This document shows positions 27,387 through 36,108 of a stretch of DNA of 64,000 nt, piece by piece (position 1 is the first letter of the stretch; every line of letters begins with the position of its first letter). The DNA is from G963667915 sp965197385 (lineage in GTDB: Bacteria > Acidobacteriota > Vicinamibacteria > Vicinamibacterales > UBA823). Both the position numbers and the translations under genes were made by a program. Below the pieces are notes generated by a model, which ran no database searches, had not been told where the DNA came from, and saw only the letters and a list, made by a program, of their open reading frames with translations. The stretch covers positions 620,001 through 684,000 of the forward strand of contig CBDANA010000009.1 in the NCBI GenBank assembly GCA_965197385.1, given 5' to 3'.

Positions 27387-28436
27387 ATGGGGAAGCAGAT
27401 CGACGTTGGCGTGTTGGGAGCGACCGGGATGGTCGGGCAGCAGTTCGTGCGCGAGTTGTACGGACACCCGTGGTTCAAACTGGTGTGGCTCGGCGCCAGC
27501 GACCGGTCGGCCGGTAAAGCGTACAGGGACGCTGCGTCGTGGCGGCTGCCCGGGTCGATTCCGGACGACATCGCCGGGTTGACGGTCGAGACCGCGACGC
27601 CGGCCAATGCGCCGCCGCTCGTCTTCTCGGGCCTGGATGCATCGGTGGCCGGCGAGATCGAGTCGGCGTTCGCCGAGTCGGGGCGTACCGTGATCAGCAA
27701 CGCGCGCAACCACCGGATGGATGACGCGGTGCCGCTGCTGGTGCCGGAGATCAATGCCGACCATCTGTCCCTCCTCTCGGCGCAGCGAGAGGCGACAGGA
27801 TGGGGCGGAGCAATTGTCACGAACCCGAACTGCTCGACCGTCGTCCTGACGCTGGGGCTGGCGCCACTGGTCGAGTTCGGGCTGCGGTCGGTGATCGTCA
27901 CGACGGCCCAGGCCGTGTCCGGGGCCGGCTACCCTGGCGTGGCGTCGCTGGATGTCATTGGGAACGTCGTCCCCGAGGTGCCGGGCGAAGAGCAAAAAAT
28001 GGAGACCGAGACGAAGAAGATCTTCGGCTCCCTGCGCGACGGGCGGGTCGAGCCGCATCCCGTCGTCGTCAGCGCAGCGACGACCCGCGTGCCGATCGTC
28101 AATGGTCACACCGAGATGGTCTCGGTCAAGTTCGACGCGACGCCGTCCGAGGCGGATTTGCGTGGCGCGTTCGACCGGTTCCGCGGACGGCCGCAGGCGG
28201 CGAACCTACCGAGCGCGCCGCCACGGCCGGTCGTGTACCTCACGGCCCCGCTGCGACCGCAGCCGCGGCTTGACGTGGATCGTGACGGGGGCATGACGGT
28301 CACGATTGGGCGGTTGCGGCCCTGTGGGGTCCTGGACTACAAGTTCGTGGCGCTGGGACACAACACGGTTCGGGGCGCTGCGGGCGGGGCGATCCTGAAC
28401 GCCGAGATGATGCATGCCGATGGATTACTCGATTGA
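27387..28436 (+). CDS. asd: Aspartate-semialdehyde dehydrogenase
   Basis: Reduces aspartyl phosphate to aspartate semialdehyde. The N-terminal NADP motif is GVLGATGMVGQQFVREL; the catalytic cysteine lies in VTNPNCSTVVLTL (about residue 149); substrate residues follow in VSAATTRVPIVNGHTEMVSV with the active-site His. Its lack of the Gram-negative insertion and its GHTE motif fit the archaeal/fungal-type Asd. Length 349. The start at 27387 is used because the open frame upstream runs through the repeat. Last intact gene of the hom operon. Confidence 0.94.
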   Translation: MGKQIDVGVLGATGMVGQQFVRELYGHPWFKLVWLGASDRSAGKAYRDAASWRLPGSIPDDIAGLTVETATPANAPPLVFSGLDASVAGEIESAFAESGRTVISNARNHRMDDAVPLLVPEINADHLSLLSAQREATGWGGAIVTNPNCSTVVLTLGLAPLVEFGLRSVIVTTAQAVSGAGYPGVASLDVIGNVVPEVPGEEQKMETETKKIFGSLRDGRVEPHPVVVSAATTRVPIVNGHTEMVSVKFDATPSEADLRGAFDRFRGRPQAANLPSAPPRPVVYLTAPLRPQPRLDVDRDGGMTVTIGRLRPCGVLDYKFVALGHNTVRGAAGGAILNAEMMHADGLLD

Positions 28437-28460
28437 GCTACAGCCGCGAATGTTCTGGCG

Positions 28461-29498
28461 ATGACCGATTACGGCGTCCTGTCCATCTTCCCGCCGGTGC
28501 TCGCGCTCGGCCTAGACATTAAGACCCGCCAGGTCTACGTCTCGCTCTTTCTTGGCATCTGGCTCGGCTGGACGATCATGCTGGGCTGGAATCCGATCGC
28601 GGGTCTGATTGCCGCGCAGGAGATCGACAATCCGCTGCGCGCCATGCTGGCGTCGATTCCTCTGAATCTCTACGCGTTGCTCGCGATCGGACTGGCGCTG
28701 GCCGTGGTCGTGACGGGAGGGGACGTCGGACCCATGCGGGCGGTCGAGCGACGAGTACGCGAGGAAGGGAAGGTCCTGCGCGACGGCGCTCAGCCACTGG
28801 TGTCGTCGGACGTGCTGATGCTGGAGGCGAAGGTGGGCGTGCCGGCGCGCCCCATCAACATGATCTCCCCGTGCTCACGATCATCGTTATCGTCCTGATT
28901 GCGCTGTTCCTCACCGGTGACGGGAACCTGATGAACGGCGAGGGGCGCTGTCGGTGTTCTGGGCGGTTACGGTTACCCTAATCCTCGCGGGTCTGAGCTA
29001 TGGCGCGCAGGGCATCATGGGCCTGGCAGAAGTGACCAACCTGTTTATGCGCGGCGTCGGCGGCATGATGCCGATCATGATCTTGCTGATGCTGGCCTTC
29101 GTGATGGGCGACACCTGCCGTGCGCTCGGGACCGGTCCGTTCGTCGCGGCGGCGGCGGAGGCGGGGGTGACCCCAGGCGTGATTCCGGCAGCGCTCCTCC
29201 TCGTGGGCGCGGTCACCTCGTTCTCGACGGGGACATCGTGGGGCACCTGGGCCATCATGTTTCCAGTCGCGATACCGATGGTAGAGATTCTCGGGTTGGA
29301 CCAGAGCCTGGTGATCGGCGCCGTCCTTTGGGCGGCATCTTTGGCGACCATTGCTCGCCGATCTCCGACAGCACGATCATTTCGTCGATGGCGGCTGGCA
29401 CGGATCACATCGATCACGTGCGAACCCAGCTCCCGTATGCGCTCACGGCGGCTGGTGTGACCGTCGCGCTGTACCTCGTTCTCGGATTTATACTCTAA
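28461..29498 (+). pseudogene. Na+/H+ antiporter NhaC-family protein with three frameshifts and an apparent internal loss
   Basis: The first piece (28461 to about 28865) reads MTDYGVLSIFPPVLALGLDI, the NhaC-type start. The second (about 28871-28945) is a helix, TIIVIVLIALFLTG. The third (about 28954-29340) has ALLLVGAVTSFSTGTSWGTW, a hallmark of the family. The last (to 29498) has GDHCSPISDSTIISSMAAGT. Restoring one C in CCCC near 28867, one G in GGGG near 28945 and one G in the GCGGC of TTGGGCGGCATC near 29333 joins the frames. NhaC relatives are usually longer, so a middle segment may also be missing. It starts 24 bases after asd. Confidence 0.8.
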
Positions 29499-30475
29499 CC
29501 TACACCTGTTTCATCGGTCCGTACTGTGCCCAGAAGACAGCGAGCGCCATCGCGCCCTTTCCGCATTCACTTCCAGAGCAATCCGAAGGCGCGCCTGGTC
29601 TTCCAGGTGACCCCGGCGCGCTACGAGGCGGCCGCCGCCCGGCACCCGGAGGTGGCGCGGCAGGTGCAGGCGACGATCGGGACCGATTGGGGCGCCTTCG
29701 ACGAGGCTATGCTCAAGGCGGACGCGCTGGCCGGCTTCTCCTTCCCGCACGATCGTTTCGCTGAGCGGGCGCCTCGACTGAAGTGGATCCACATCTGGGG
29801 GGCCGGCGTGGAACACCTGCGGCCATTCGATTGGGTGCCGAAGGGCGTAAGCCTCATCAACAACAGCGGCGTGCACGCCCAGAAGGCGGGCGAGTTCGCC
29901 TTGATGACCATTCTCATGCTGAACAACGCCATGCCCACCGTGATGCGGAATCAGCGTGAGAAACTCTGGCACGAGCTGTTCAGCAGTTCCGTTGCCGGGA
30001 AAACGCTTGCGATTATCGGCGTCGGGGCGATAGGCCTGGCGGCGGCCAAACGCGCCCGGCAGCTCGATATGCGGGTGATCGGTGTGCGGCGCAGTGGCCG
30101 GCCGCGGCGTGACGTCGAGGAGATGTACGATCTCACCTCGCTCGACCGCGTCCTGACGCGTGCCGACTTCCTGCTGCTGACGATTCCGCTGACGCCAGAG
30201 ACCGAAGGCCTGATCGGCCGGCGGGAGCTCGATTTGCTGAAGCCGGACGCGTGTCTCATCAATATGAGCCGGGCGGGCGTCGTGGACTACGGGGCGTTGG
30301 TCGGAAAATTGACGCGGGGTGAATTGAAGGGAGCGCTGCTGGACGTCTTCGATCCGGAGCCGCTGCCGGCACAGTCGCCGCTCTGGCGCACGGCGAACCT
30401 CGTCCTGACACCGCACGTCGGGTCGGGTGACAATGACCGCTACATGCCGAAGACGCTGGATCTAATTTTCAACAA

Positions 30476-31501
30476 GCTGGTTATCCAGCTGACTCAGGTG
30501 ACCCCTACATCTTGTGGTCTCGCCGAGGGCCTCGCCCGACGTCTTTGACCATGGCCGTGTACGGCACAGGGGCGACCTGCACAGCCTGCTGGGCCAAGCG
30601 GTAGAACAGCATCCCGCGGTGCCGTGAGCGCCGGCGGTTGAACCGGAAGGTGAACTCGTCGAGGTAGTAGTCGAGATGTGCGGGGCTGACGGCGCCCTGA
30701 TGGGTGCCCAACAGCCACCGCTTGAGCAGGGACGTGACGAGATGAACGCGCGGCAGCAGTTGGTTCGCCGGCTCGGGATGCTCGGAGAGGACGTAATCCG
30801 GTGCCGGTAGCCGTGCGCCTGCACGCGCTCGTAGCCCAACCAGCCATCCGTGTGCACCTGACTGCCGGGCTCGACGACGGCGTCGATGAAGCCCTGGAGG
30901 CTATTCGCCGACGCGTCCGGCACCCGGCGCAGCCGAATCCGGCCCAGCCGCTGGCCGACGTCCTCGGCAGCGACGGCAATCAGGGCCTTTTTCTTGGCCC
31001 CGCGGCCACTGACGCCATCCTCGACGCCCCCGACGAACGTCTCGTCCACTTCGACGTAGCCGGCGAGCCGGTCCCGGCTTGGCCGCACCATCGCCCGTCG
31101 CAGCTTGTGCAGCCAGGTCCAGGCCGTTTGGTAGCTGCCCAAGCCCAGCACCTGCTGCAGCGTCAGCGCGCTCGTCCCGGTCTTCTGACTGGTGACGGCC
31201 CACATCGCCCGAAACCAGACGGTGAGCGGGCTGCGGGTGTCCTGGAAGATCGTCCCAGCCGTGACGGACGTCTGGCGGCCACAGGCGGCACACTCGAACA
31301 GCCGGCGGCGCACTGGCCACGCCTTCTGGTGGGCGCAGGTCGGACAGCGGAATCCGTCTGGCCAGCGCAGCCGAACCAGGTAGGCCCAACACGCCTCCTC
31401 CGACCCGAATCGGGCGTCGAACTCGCCCTGATTCCTGGGGAAATCCGACACGAGGCCGTACGCTACATGTTGGGGTTACCTGAGTCAAATGGATAACCAG
31501 C
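30476..31501. mobile_element. IS1595-type insertion sequence with exact 8-bp target duplication
   Basis: A 1026-bp element bounded by TTCAACAA direct repeats (30468-30475 and 31502-31509), the 8-bp duplication length known for IS1595. Ends are imperfect inverted repeats: GCTGGTTATCCAGCTGACTC on the left and, read inward from the right, GCTGGTTATCCATTTGACTC, continuing with AGGT(G/A)ACCCC. It carries one transposase gene on the minus strand. The intact duplication suggests a recent insertion. Confidence 0.95.
30505..31451 (-). pseudogene. IS1595-family transposase with one frameshift
   Basis: N-terminal zinc ribbon CPTC and CAACG, then the ISXO2-like DDE domain: GYVEVDETFVGGVE with the first Asp, the second around VHTDGWLGYERV, and the C-terminal FRFNRRRSRHRGMLFYRLAQ. 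The frame breaks near 30797 after YRHRIT. Restoring one C in ATTACGTCC continues into VLSEHPEPANQLLPRVHLVT and on to the normal end at 30505. With a GTG start at 31451 the restored protein is about 315 residues. Either the element is dead or the base is missing from the assembly. Confidence 0.85.
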
Positions 31502-31579
31502 TTCAACAATATCGACCGGTACCTGCGTGGCCGGCCGCTGCGCAACCGCGTGCGGCTGAGCCGGGGATACTGATCGCGG

Positions 31580-32033
31580 TTACCGCACCCGTTCCCAGTT
31601 GCCGGTGAGGCCGGCCGCCTCTCACCGCCCGGCGCCCAGATCACGAGCATACGGGTCGGGCCGGCGTCTTCGCTCACCTTGTGCGTGACGCGATCGGGTG
31701 CGCGCACCCAGCCGATCATGCCCGGATTGAGGATGTAGCTCTTGCCGTTCACGATGTGCTCGAGTTGACCTTCAGGACGTAGAAGATCTCGGTGGACTGG
31801 TGGACGTGCGCCACCGATTCTGATCCGGACTGGAACGTCAGGACGGCCACTTCGACCTCGGCGCCGCCGAGGTTCGACTCGTCCAGCAGCATCTCGAGTG
31901 TCGTACCGGTCGCGCTCTCGTAGACCTCGTCACGATCGACGGCCTGCGCGACCGCCACGGCCGGTACCGTCAGCAGGACGAGTGTGAGAAGAACGAGCGG
32001 TCGGTGTACGTTCGGGAACGGTCGTGCAACCAT
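31580..32033 (-). pseudogene. Small secreted cupin-domain protein with frameshifts
   Basis: It begins with a signal peptide (LVLLTLVLLTVPAVAVAQA), followed by a cupin barrel: AVLTFQSGSESVAHVHQSTE gives the first metal-binding motif, then the frame breaks near 31771. With one G restored it continues GQLEHIVNGKSYILNPGMIG and TRMLVIWAPGG. A second break near 31610 would restore the end LTGNWERVR. Single-domain cupins of this kind bind a metal and often have unknown ligands. It is convergent with the hydroxyacid dehydrogenase. Confidence 0.75.
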
Positions 32034-32075
32034 GCCTACGTGCCTCCATGCGGCGCAGTGGTCTGCCAGGTCATA

Positions 32076-32690
32076 TCACCGATCCGCGCGGCGAACCGAT
32101 CTGATGCGGATGGGTGGCTCGAGGCGCTGGGCGTCCGCCGGCCGCGCCTGGATACGCCGTACGACGTCACCGCCGCTGATGATTCGCCCGAACGCCGCGA
32201 AGCCCTGTCCGTCCGCATTGCGGGCGCCGCCGAAGTCGAGTGACGGCTGGTCGCCGATGCAGAAGAAGAAGCTCGACGTCGCGCTGTCCGGCGTGCCCCG
32301 TGCCATCGAGATGGCGCCGCCGAGGTGGGCGAGCCCCGTCACCGTAGTGCGTTCCAGCGGAATCTGGCCGAAGCCATCGTCGGCGTGGTCGGCGTTCACG
32401 CTGGCCTGGATGACCTCGATCTCGACGTCGTTGTCCGGCTGGTTCTGCATCGTGACCGTCCGATGGAATTGACCGCCGTCGTAGTGGCCGGTATCGACGT
32501 ATCGCAGAAAAGTCGCCGCCCTGCCAGGCGCCCGTGCCGTGTTGACATCGACTTCGATGTCGCCGAGCTTAGTTGTGATGACGATCCGCACGAGGTCGGC
32601 GTTCTGTGCCTCGGCCGATGCCGGGACGGCATCGACGAGCACCAGGGTGAGAGCCGTGCCGATGACGAACAGGTGCCGCGTCTGTTTCAC
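32076..32690 (-). CDS. Peptidyl-prolyl cis-trans isomerase, cyclophilin type
   Basis: A periplasmic folding catalyst of the cyclophilin family. A GTG start gives a signal peptide (FVIGTALTLVLVDAVPASAEA). The domain shows YDGGQFHRTV (catalytic Arg), GGAISMARGTPDSATSSFFF, and a modified loop ending GFAAFGRIISGGDVVRRI. A 15-residue region QNQPDNDVEIEVIQASVNAD is typical of the acidobacterial/proteobacterial class with an insert after the catalytic strand. Length 204. The start at 32690 is preferred because the longer frame adds Arg-rich residues without a signal. Confidence 0.9.
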   Translation of the reverse strand: MKQTRHLFVIGTALTLVLVDAVPASAEAQNADLVRIVITTKLGDIEVDVNTARAPGRAATFLRYVDTGHYDGGQFHRTVTMQNQPDNDVEIEVIQASVNADHADDGFGQIPLERTTVTGLAHLGGAISMARGTPDSATSSFFFCIGDQPSLDFGGARNADGQGFAAFGRIISGGDVVRRIQARPADAQRLEPPIRIRSVRRADR

Positions 32691-32780
32691 TGCTCTGCGC
32701 TCTCCGCCTCGCACGCGGGCCCGTACCGTATCCGGCGATGATAAGCCAGGCATCCGATTCCGGGCAAGCGGCGATGCCGG

Positions 32781-33704
32781 TCAGTCCGTCATGAGGTAGA
32801 TGGCAGTGGTGGCCAGGCACATGCCGGCGAGTTGGGCGCCGGATGGGATCCGCGCGTACAGGCCGAGTGAGAGCACGATGGTGATGACGGGCGCGAGTGC
32901 GGTCATCGGCACGACGATGATCGCCTGTCCCTCGCGCGGGGCGTAGACGAGACAGACCGCGCCGACCGCGTTCAAGATATGGATCACGCCGGCCAAGTAG
33001 GGACCGTCGATGCCCCAGTTGATCGGCGCCGTGAAATCGGTCATGAACACCGCGACCGGGATCAGGAGGACGCCGGTCAGCATCATGTAGAAGAAGATGC
33101 TCTCCGACGTCATGCAGGTGTTGGCGAGCTTCATGACATACGCCTGGACGCCCCACATCACGAACACGCCCATGGCCAGCAGCAGCCAGCTGTAGCCGCG
33201 AATCAGCGTCTCGTCCGGTTTCACGTACGAGAGCAGGACGATGGCCGGTAGCGCCAGGACGATGGCCGGTAGCGCCAGGCCGATGCCGAGCCAGTGCCGT
33301 CGGGAAGCCCGCTCGGTCAGGAGCCAGACCGACATGCCGATCGTGATCGTGATGGCCGGATAGAGCGACACGACAGGAAAGATGATGAACGCCGGCCCGC
33401 CGCAGAGCGCTTCGAAGAGCAGGAGCTGGCCGCCGGCGCCGAGCAGTCCGACGAGCGATCCCAACACCCACGCCTGCCGCTGGCGCGCCAGCCGCCACCC
33501 GTCGAGGCCGAGCGCGGCGAGTGCACACGGGATCATCGTGAGAGCCCATACCGAGTAGCCAAGGGTGGCGGAAAAGCCGCGGTGCTCGGGGATCTCGATC
33601 AAGGCGCCCGCACAGCAAGGCGCGAGGAGCGCGCATACCGGGAGTATGTAAGCGACGCAAGGCGCGAGGAGCGCGCATACGCAACGATGCTGGGCGGGAT
33701 GCAT
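32781..33704 (-). CDS. EamA/DMT-superfamily transporter whose first helix is replaced by repeat-derived sequence
   Basis: An integral membrane protein, probably a small-metabolite exporter. Helices 2-10 are clear (FSATLGYSVWALTMIPCALA; AFIIFPVVSLYPAITITIGM; IIVVPMTALAPVITIVLSLG). Homologues normally begin with one further helix before ALIEIPEHRGFSATL. Here the preceding frame is translated from the small repeat (MHPAQHRCVCALLAP and a second CALLAPCC). The real start is therefore uncertain, and the protein may be inactive or start internally. A 21-bp tandem duplication (33235-33276) adds seven residues (LALPAIV repeated). Length as drawn is 307 residues. Confidence 0.7.
   Translation of the reverse strand: MHPAQHRCVCALLAPCVAYILPVCALLAPCCAGALIEIPEHRGFSATLGYSVWALTMIPCALAALGLDGWRLARQRQAWVLGSLVGLLGAGGQLLLFEALCGGPAFIIFPVVSLYPAITITIGMSVWLLTERASRRHWLGIGLALPAIVLALPAIVLLSYVKPDETLIRGYSWLLLAMGVFVMWGVQAYVMKLANTCMTSESIFFYMMLTGVLLIPVAVFMTDFTAPINWGIDGPYLAGVIHILNAVGAVCLVYAPREGQAIIVVPMTALAPVITIVLSLGLYARIPSGAQLAGMCLATTAIYLMTD
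33235..33276. repeat. 21-bp perfect tandem duplication inside the DMT transporter gene
   Basis: AGGACGATGGCCGGTAGCGCC occurs twice in direct succession, adding seven in-frame residues to a transmembrane helix. Confidence 0.95.
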
Positions 33705-33706
33705 CG
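33613..33706 (+). repeat. Degenerate MITE-like repeat core with internal duplication
   Basis: The core motifs are present (GCAAGGCGCGAGGAGCGCGC, ATACCGGGAGTATG, GGGCGGGATGCATCGGCGACC) but both terminal repeats are lost. The stretch GCAAGGCGCGAGGAGCGCGC with ATAC occurs twice (33615-33638 and 33657-33680). It overlaps the apparent 5' end of the DMT transporter gene. Confidence 0.75.
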
Positions 33707-33762
33707 GCGACCAGAAGTGATCACTCTTATTCCTACCCGGGCCCTTATAGTCGCACCCGCCT

Positions 33763-34968
33763 ATGCAGATCAACGTGACTAAAATGTTGACGGTGTGGTC
33801 GGAGAGCTCTCCGTCGCTCGCCCGACTCGTGGACGGCGTGCCACGCGACGAGCAGATCGCCCGGGGCTACGGCCATACAGTGGCGGAGATCTGCCGGCAG
33901 CCCGAGACGTGGCGGACGACCGCGGCGGTGCTGCACGGCGAGGCGGGGCGCCGTCGGTTGCCGCAGGCCCCGCTCGTGCTGACCGGGTCCGGGAGTTCCG
34001 AGTTCGTTTGCGCCGCGCTGGCACCGACGCTGCAGTCGAGGCTGGGGCAACCGGTGCGTGCCGTTGCCTGTGGCGAGCTGCTGCTGTCACCCGAGTCGTT
34101 CCTGCAGGCGGATCAGCCGGCGACGCTCGTATCGTTCGGGCGGTCGGGTAACAGTCCCGAAAGCATAGCAGTCGTCGGTCTGGTCCTCGAGCGATATCCC
34201 AGGTGTTCGCAGATCGTCGTGACGTGCAATCCGCACGGACGCTTGGCCACCGCGTACGACCATGAGCCGCGGGTGCGGACCATTATCCTGGGGCGGGAGG
34301 TCGACGATGAGAGCCTCGTGATGACGAGCAGCTTCACGAACATGTGGCTGGCCGGGCGGACCCTGGACCTAGCCGCCGCCGACCCGGCAGCCTTCGGACG
34401 GCTGGCGGAGGAGCTGGCGCGCCTGGGCGAAAATTTACTCGAGCAGCAGTTGGAGCCGCTGGCCGGGATGGCGGACCGAGCGTTTGAGCGGGCGCTCTTC
34501 CTCGGCACGGGAGCGGGGTTCGGGGCGGCGCGCGAGGCCGAGCTGAAGATGCTCGAAATGTGCGGTGGTCGCGTGGCGACCCGGAGTGAGACGTTTCTTG
34601 GCCTTCGGCACGGGCCGCTAGCCGGCGTGGACACAAAGACGCTCGTCGTCGCGTTCGTTTCATCAGAAGCCCGGAGACAGTCGTTCGAGCTCGACCTGCT
34701 GGCTGAGCTGCGGCAGAAGGGACTGGGCCACTCGTTCGTGATCGCCGGAGCCGGCGTGCCGGGCGGCGTGGCCGCGGAGCGGGATCTGGTGGTCGAATAT
34801 GCGGCGACCACGGACATGGCGGACGGGGACCTGGTCCTGCTGCACGTCGTCATCGGCCAGGTGCTGGCCTTTTTCCGATGTCTGCATGTCGGTCTGCGTC
34901 CGGATGCGCCATCGACCGACGACGTCATCACGCGCGTTGTTCGGCCGTTCACGATGCATCGGTCCTGA
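33763..34968 (+). CDS. SIS-domain sugar isomerase (AgaS/tagatose-6-phosphate aldose-ketose isomerase-like)
   Basis: A 401-residue protein with two SIS domains: LVLTGSGSSEFVCAALAPTL and LVSFGRSGNSPESIAVVGLV in the first, ALFLGTGAGFGAAREAELKM and TFLGLRHGPLAGVDTKTLVV in the second. The family includes AgaS, a deaminating isomerase of N-acetylgalactosamine/galactosamine catabolism, and GlmS-like enzymes. Two PfkB-type sugar kinases follow, which fits amino sugar or tagatose-type breakdown. TATAGT at 33746-33751 may be its -10 box. First gene of a plus-strand operon running to 40649. Confidence 0.87.
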   Translation: MQINVTKMLTVWSESSPSLARLVDGVPRDEQIARGYGHTVAEICRQPETWRTTAAVLHGEAGRRRLPQAPLVLTGSGSSEFVCAALAPTLQSRLGQPVRAVACGELLLSPESFLQADQPATLVSFGRSGNSPESIAVVGLVLERYPRCSQIVVTCNPHGRLATAYDHEPRVRTIILGREVDDESLVMTSSFTNMWLAGRTLDLAAADPAAFGRLAEELARLGENLLEQQLEPLAGMADRAFERALFLGTGAGFGAAREAELKMLEMCGGRVATRSETFLGLRHGPLAGVDTKTLVVAFVSSEARRQSFELDLLAELRQKGLGHSFVIAGAGVPGGVAAERDLVVEYAATTDMADGDLVLLHVVIGQVLAFFRCLHVGLRPDAPSTDDVITRVVRPFTMHRS

Positions 34969-34978
34969 GTCCTGAGCG

Positions 34979-35935
34979 ATGTCGCGCGATGCTGCCACAC
35001 CGATCGTCCTGATTCCGGGCGAGATCAATGTTGACGTCATCCTGAGTGGATTCGACCGGTTCCCGGCGCTTGGCCAGGAGGTGCTCGTCGACGACGCCCT
35101 GGTGACGCTCGGCAGCGCCTCAGCGATCACGGCCGTCGGGCTGTCGAAGCTCGGCATCGCGGTCCGGTTCATCGGCGTTGTGGGCACTGACGACTGGGGC
35201 GATCGGTGCCTCGAGACGATGACGGCTGCGGGGGTCGACGTCTCAGGCGTGCGGCGGGTTGACGACCTGCGAACGGGGGTCACGGTGTCGATTTCCTCGA
35301 TCGAAGACCGTGCGCTCGTCACTTTCCCAGGCGCGATCGCCGCCTTGACAGGCGACGCGGTATCGGAGGAGGCGTGGCGGGGCGTCAGTCACCTGCACGT
35401 GTCGTCGTTCTTTCTCCAGCGCGATCTCAGGTCCTCGGTGTCGGATCTGTTTCGTGCGGCCAGGGCGCGGGGCGCGACGGTGTCGCTCGATTCGGGAGGC
35501 GACCCGTCCGACGTATGGGAGGACGGCGTCCGCGAAGCGATCGCAAAGGCCGATCTGTTCCTGCCGAACGAGGTGGAGCTGAGGGGAATCAGTGGCGTCG
35601 CCGGCGTCCGTGAGGCGCTGGCCGCGCTCGCTCCCGGGCTGGAGCATGGTCGGACGACGACGGTCGTCAAGCGCGGCGCGAACGGCTGCATGGAGATGGA
35701 CGGTGGGCATTTCACGACCGTACCGGCGCCGAAGGAAGCGGTCGTGGACACGACCGGCGCGGGCGATTCGTTCAACGCCGGTTTTCTGGCCGCCTGGTTG
35801 CGCCGGGCGCCGCTGGTCGACTGCATGCGGGACGGCGTGTGCTGCGGCTCACTCGCGACCCACCAATTCGGCGGGACAACGGCGCAGCCGACGTCAGAAG
35901 AACTGGCGGCCTATCGGCGGGCGCACTTCGGCTAG
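34979..35935 (+). CDS. PfkB-family carbohydrate kinase (ribokinase-like)
   Basis: ATP-dependent sugar or nucleoside kinase of 318 residues. The N-terminal sugar-binding region is IPGEINVDVILSGFDRFPAL and the C-terminal ATP motif is VVDTTGAGDSFNAGFLAAWL with catalytic Asp. Between them GVSHLHVSSFFLQRDLR and LFLPNEVELRGISGV fit the ribokinase fold. It follows agaS-like by ten bases. Its TAG stop is formed by the TA target of an inserted small repeat plus the repeat's first G; without the insert the sequence also reads TAGGG, so the stop is unchanged. Confidence 0.9.
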   Translation: MSRDAATPIVLIPGEINVDVILSGFDRFPALGQEVLVDDALVTLGSASAITAVGLSKLGIAVRFIGVVGTDDWGDRCLETMTAAGVDVSGVRRVDDLRTGVTVSISSIEDRALVTFPGAIAALTGDAVSEEAWRGVSHLHVSSFFLQRDLRSSVSDLFRAARARGATVSLDSGGDPSDVWEDGVREAIAKADLFLPNEVELRGISGVAGVREALAALAPGLEHGRTTTVVKRGANGCMEMDGGHFTTVPAPKEAVVDTTGAGDSFNAGFLAAWLRRAPLVDCMRDGVCCGSLATHQFGGTTAQPTSEELAAYRRAHFG

Positions 35936-36096
35936 CAGCCCGTGGTGAAAGTTCCGCTGCATTCGACCGCCGATGCATCCCGCGTCGCGGCGTTGCTCGT
36001 CGGTCAAATACTCCCGGTATTTTCCCTCCTCGCGCCTTACGAGGCGGGCGCCTCGACGGTCTCACTGCGACGCGGGGCTTTCACCACGGGCTGCTA
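35933..36096 (-). repeat. Complete MITE-like repeat between two sugar kinase genes
   Basis: Flanked by TA (35933-35934 and 36095-36096) with inverted ends GCAGCCCGTGGTGAAAGT and CTTTCACCACGGGCTGC. The core is in the opposite orientation to the other copies: GCATTCGACCGCCGATGCAT first, then AAATACTCCCGGTATTT, then CCTCGCGCCTT. It lies in the stop codon of the upstream kinase and leaves the next gene's ribosome site (GGGAGAG, 36097-36103) intact. Confidence 0.95.
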
Positions 36097-36108
36097 GGGA
36101 GAGACGGC

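Larger units (their letters stand above)
29526..31573 (+). pseudogene. D-isomer-specific 2-hydroxyacid dehydrogenase, split by an IS1595-type insertion
   Basis: The coding sequence to 30475 encodes most of a GTG-started enzyme: GKTLAIIGVGAIGLAAAKRA is the NAD motif, and GRRELDLLKPDACLINMSRA and LLDVFDPEPLPAQSPLW are family signatures, with the catalytic His in LTPHVGSGD. The insertion lies at codons for IFNN. Beyond the element, 31502-31573 restores the frame and gives the last 23 residues (FNNIDRYLRGRPLRNRVRLS...). Without the insertion the protein would be about 340 residues. The truncated frame reads 24 residues into the element and may yield a nearly full-length but tail-altered protein. 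Confidence 0.9.

Noticed and set aside
35839..36108. N-terminal extension of the second PfkB kinase through the repeat
   Set aside because: The ATG at 36109 has its own ribosome site and matches the family N-terminus; the upstream frame is repeat-encoded.
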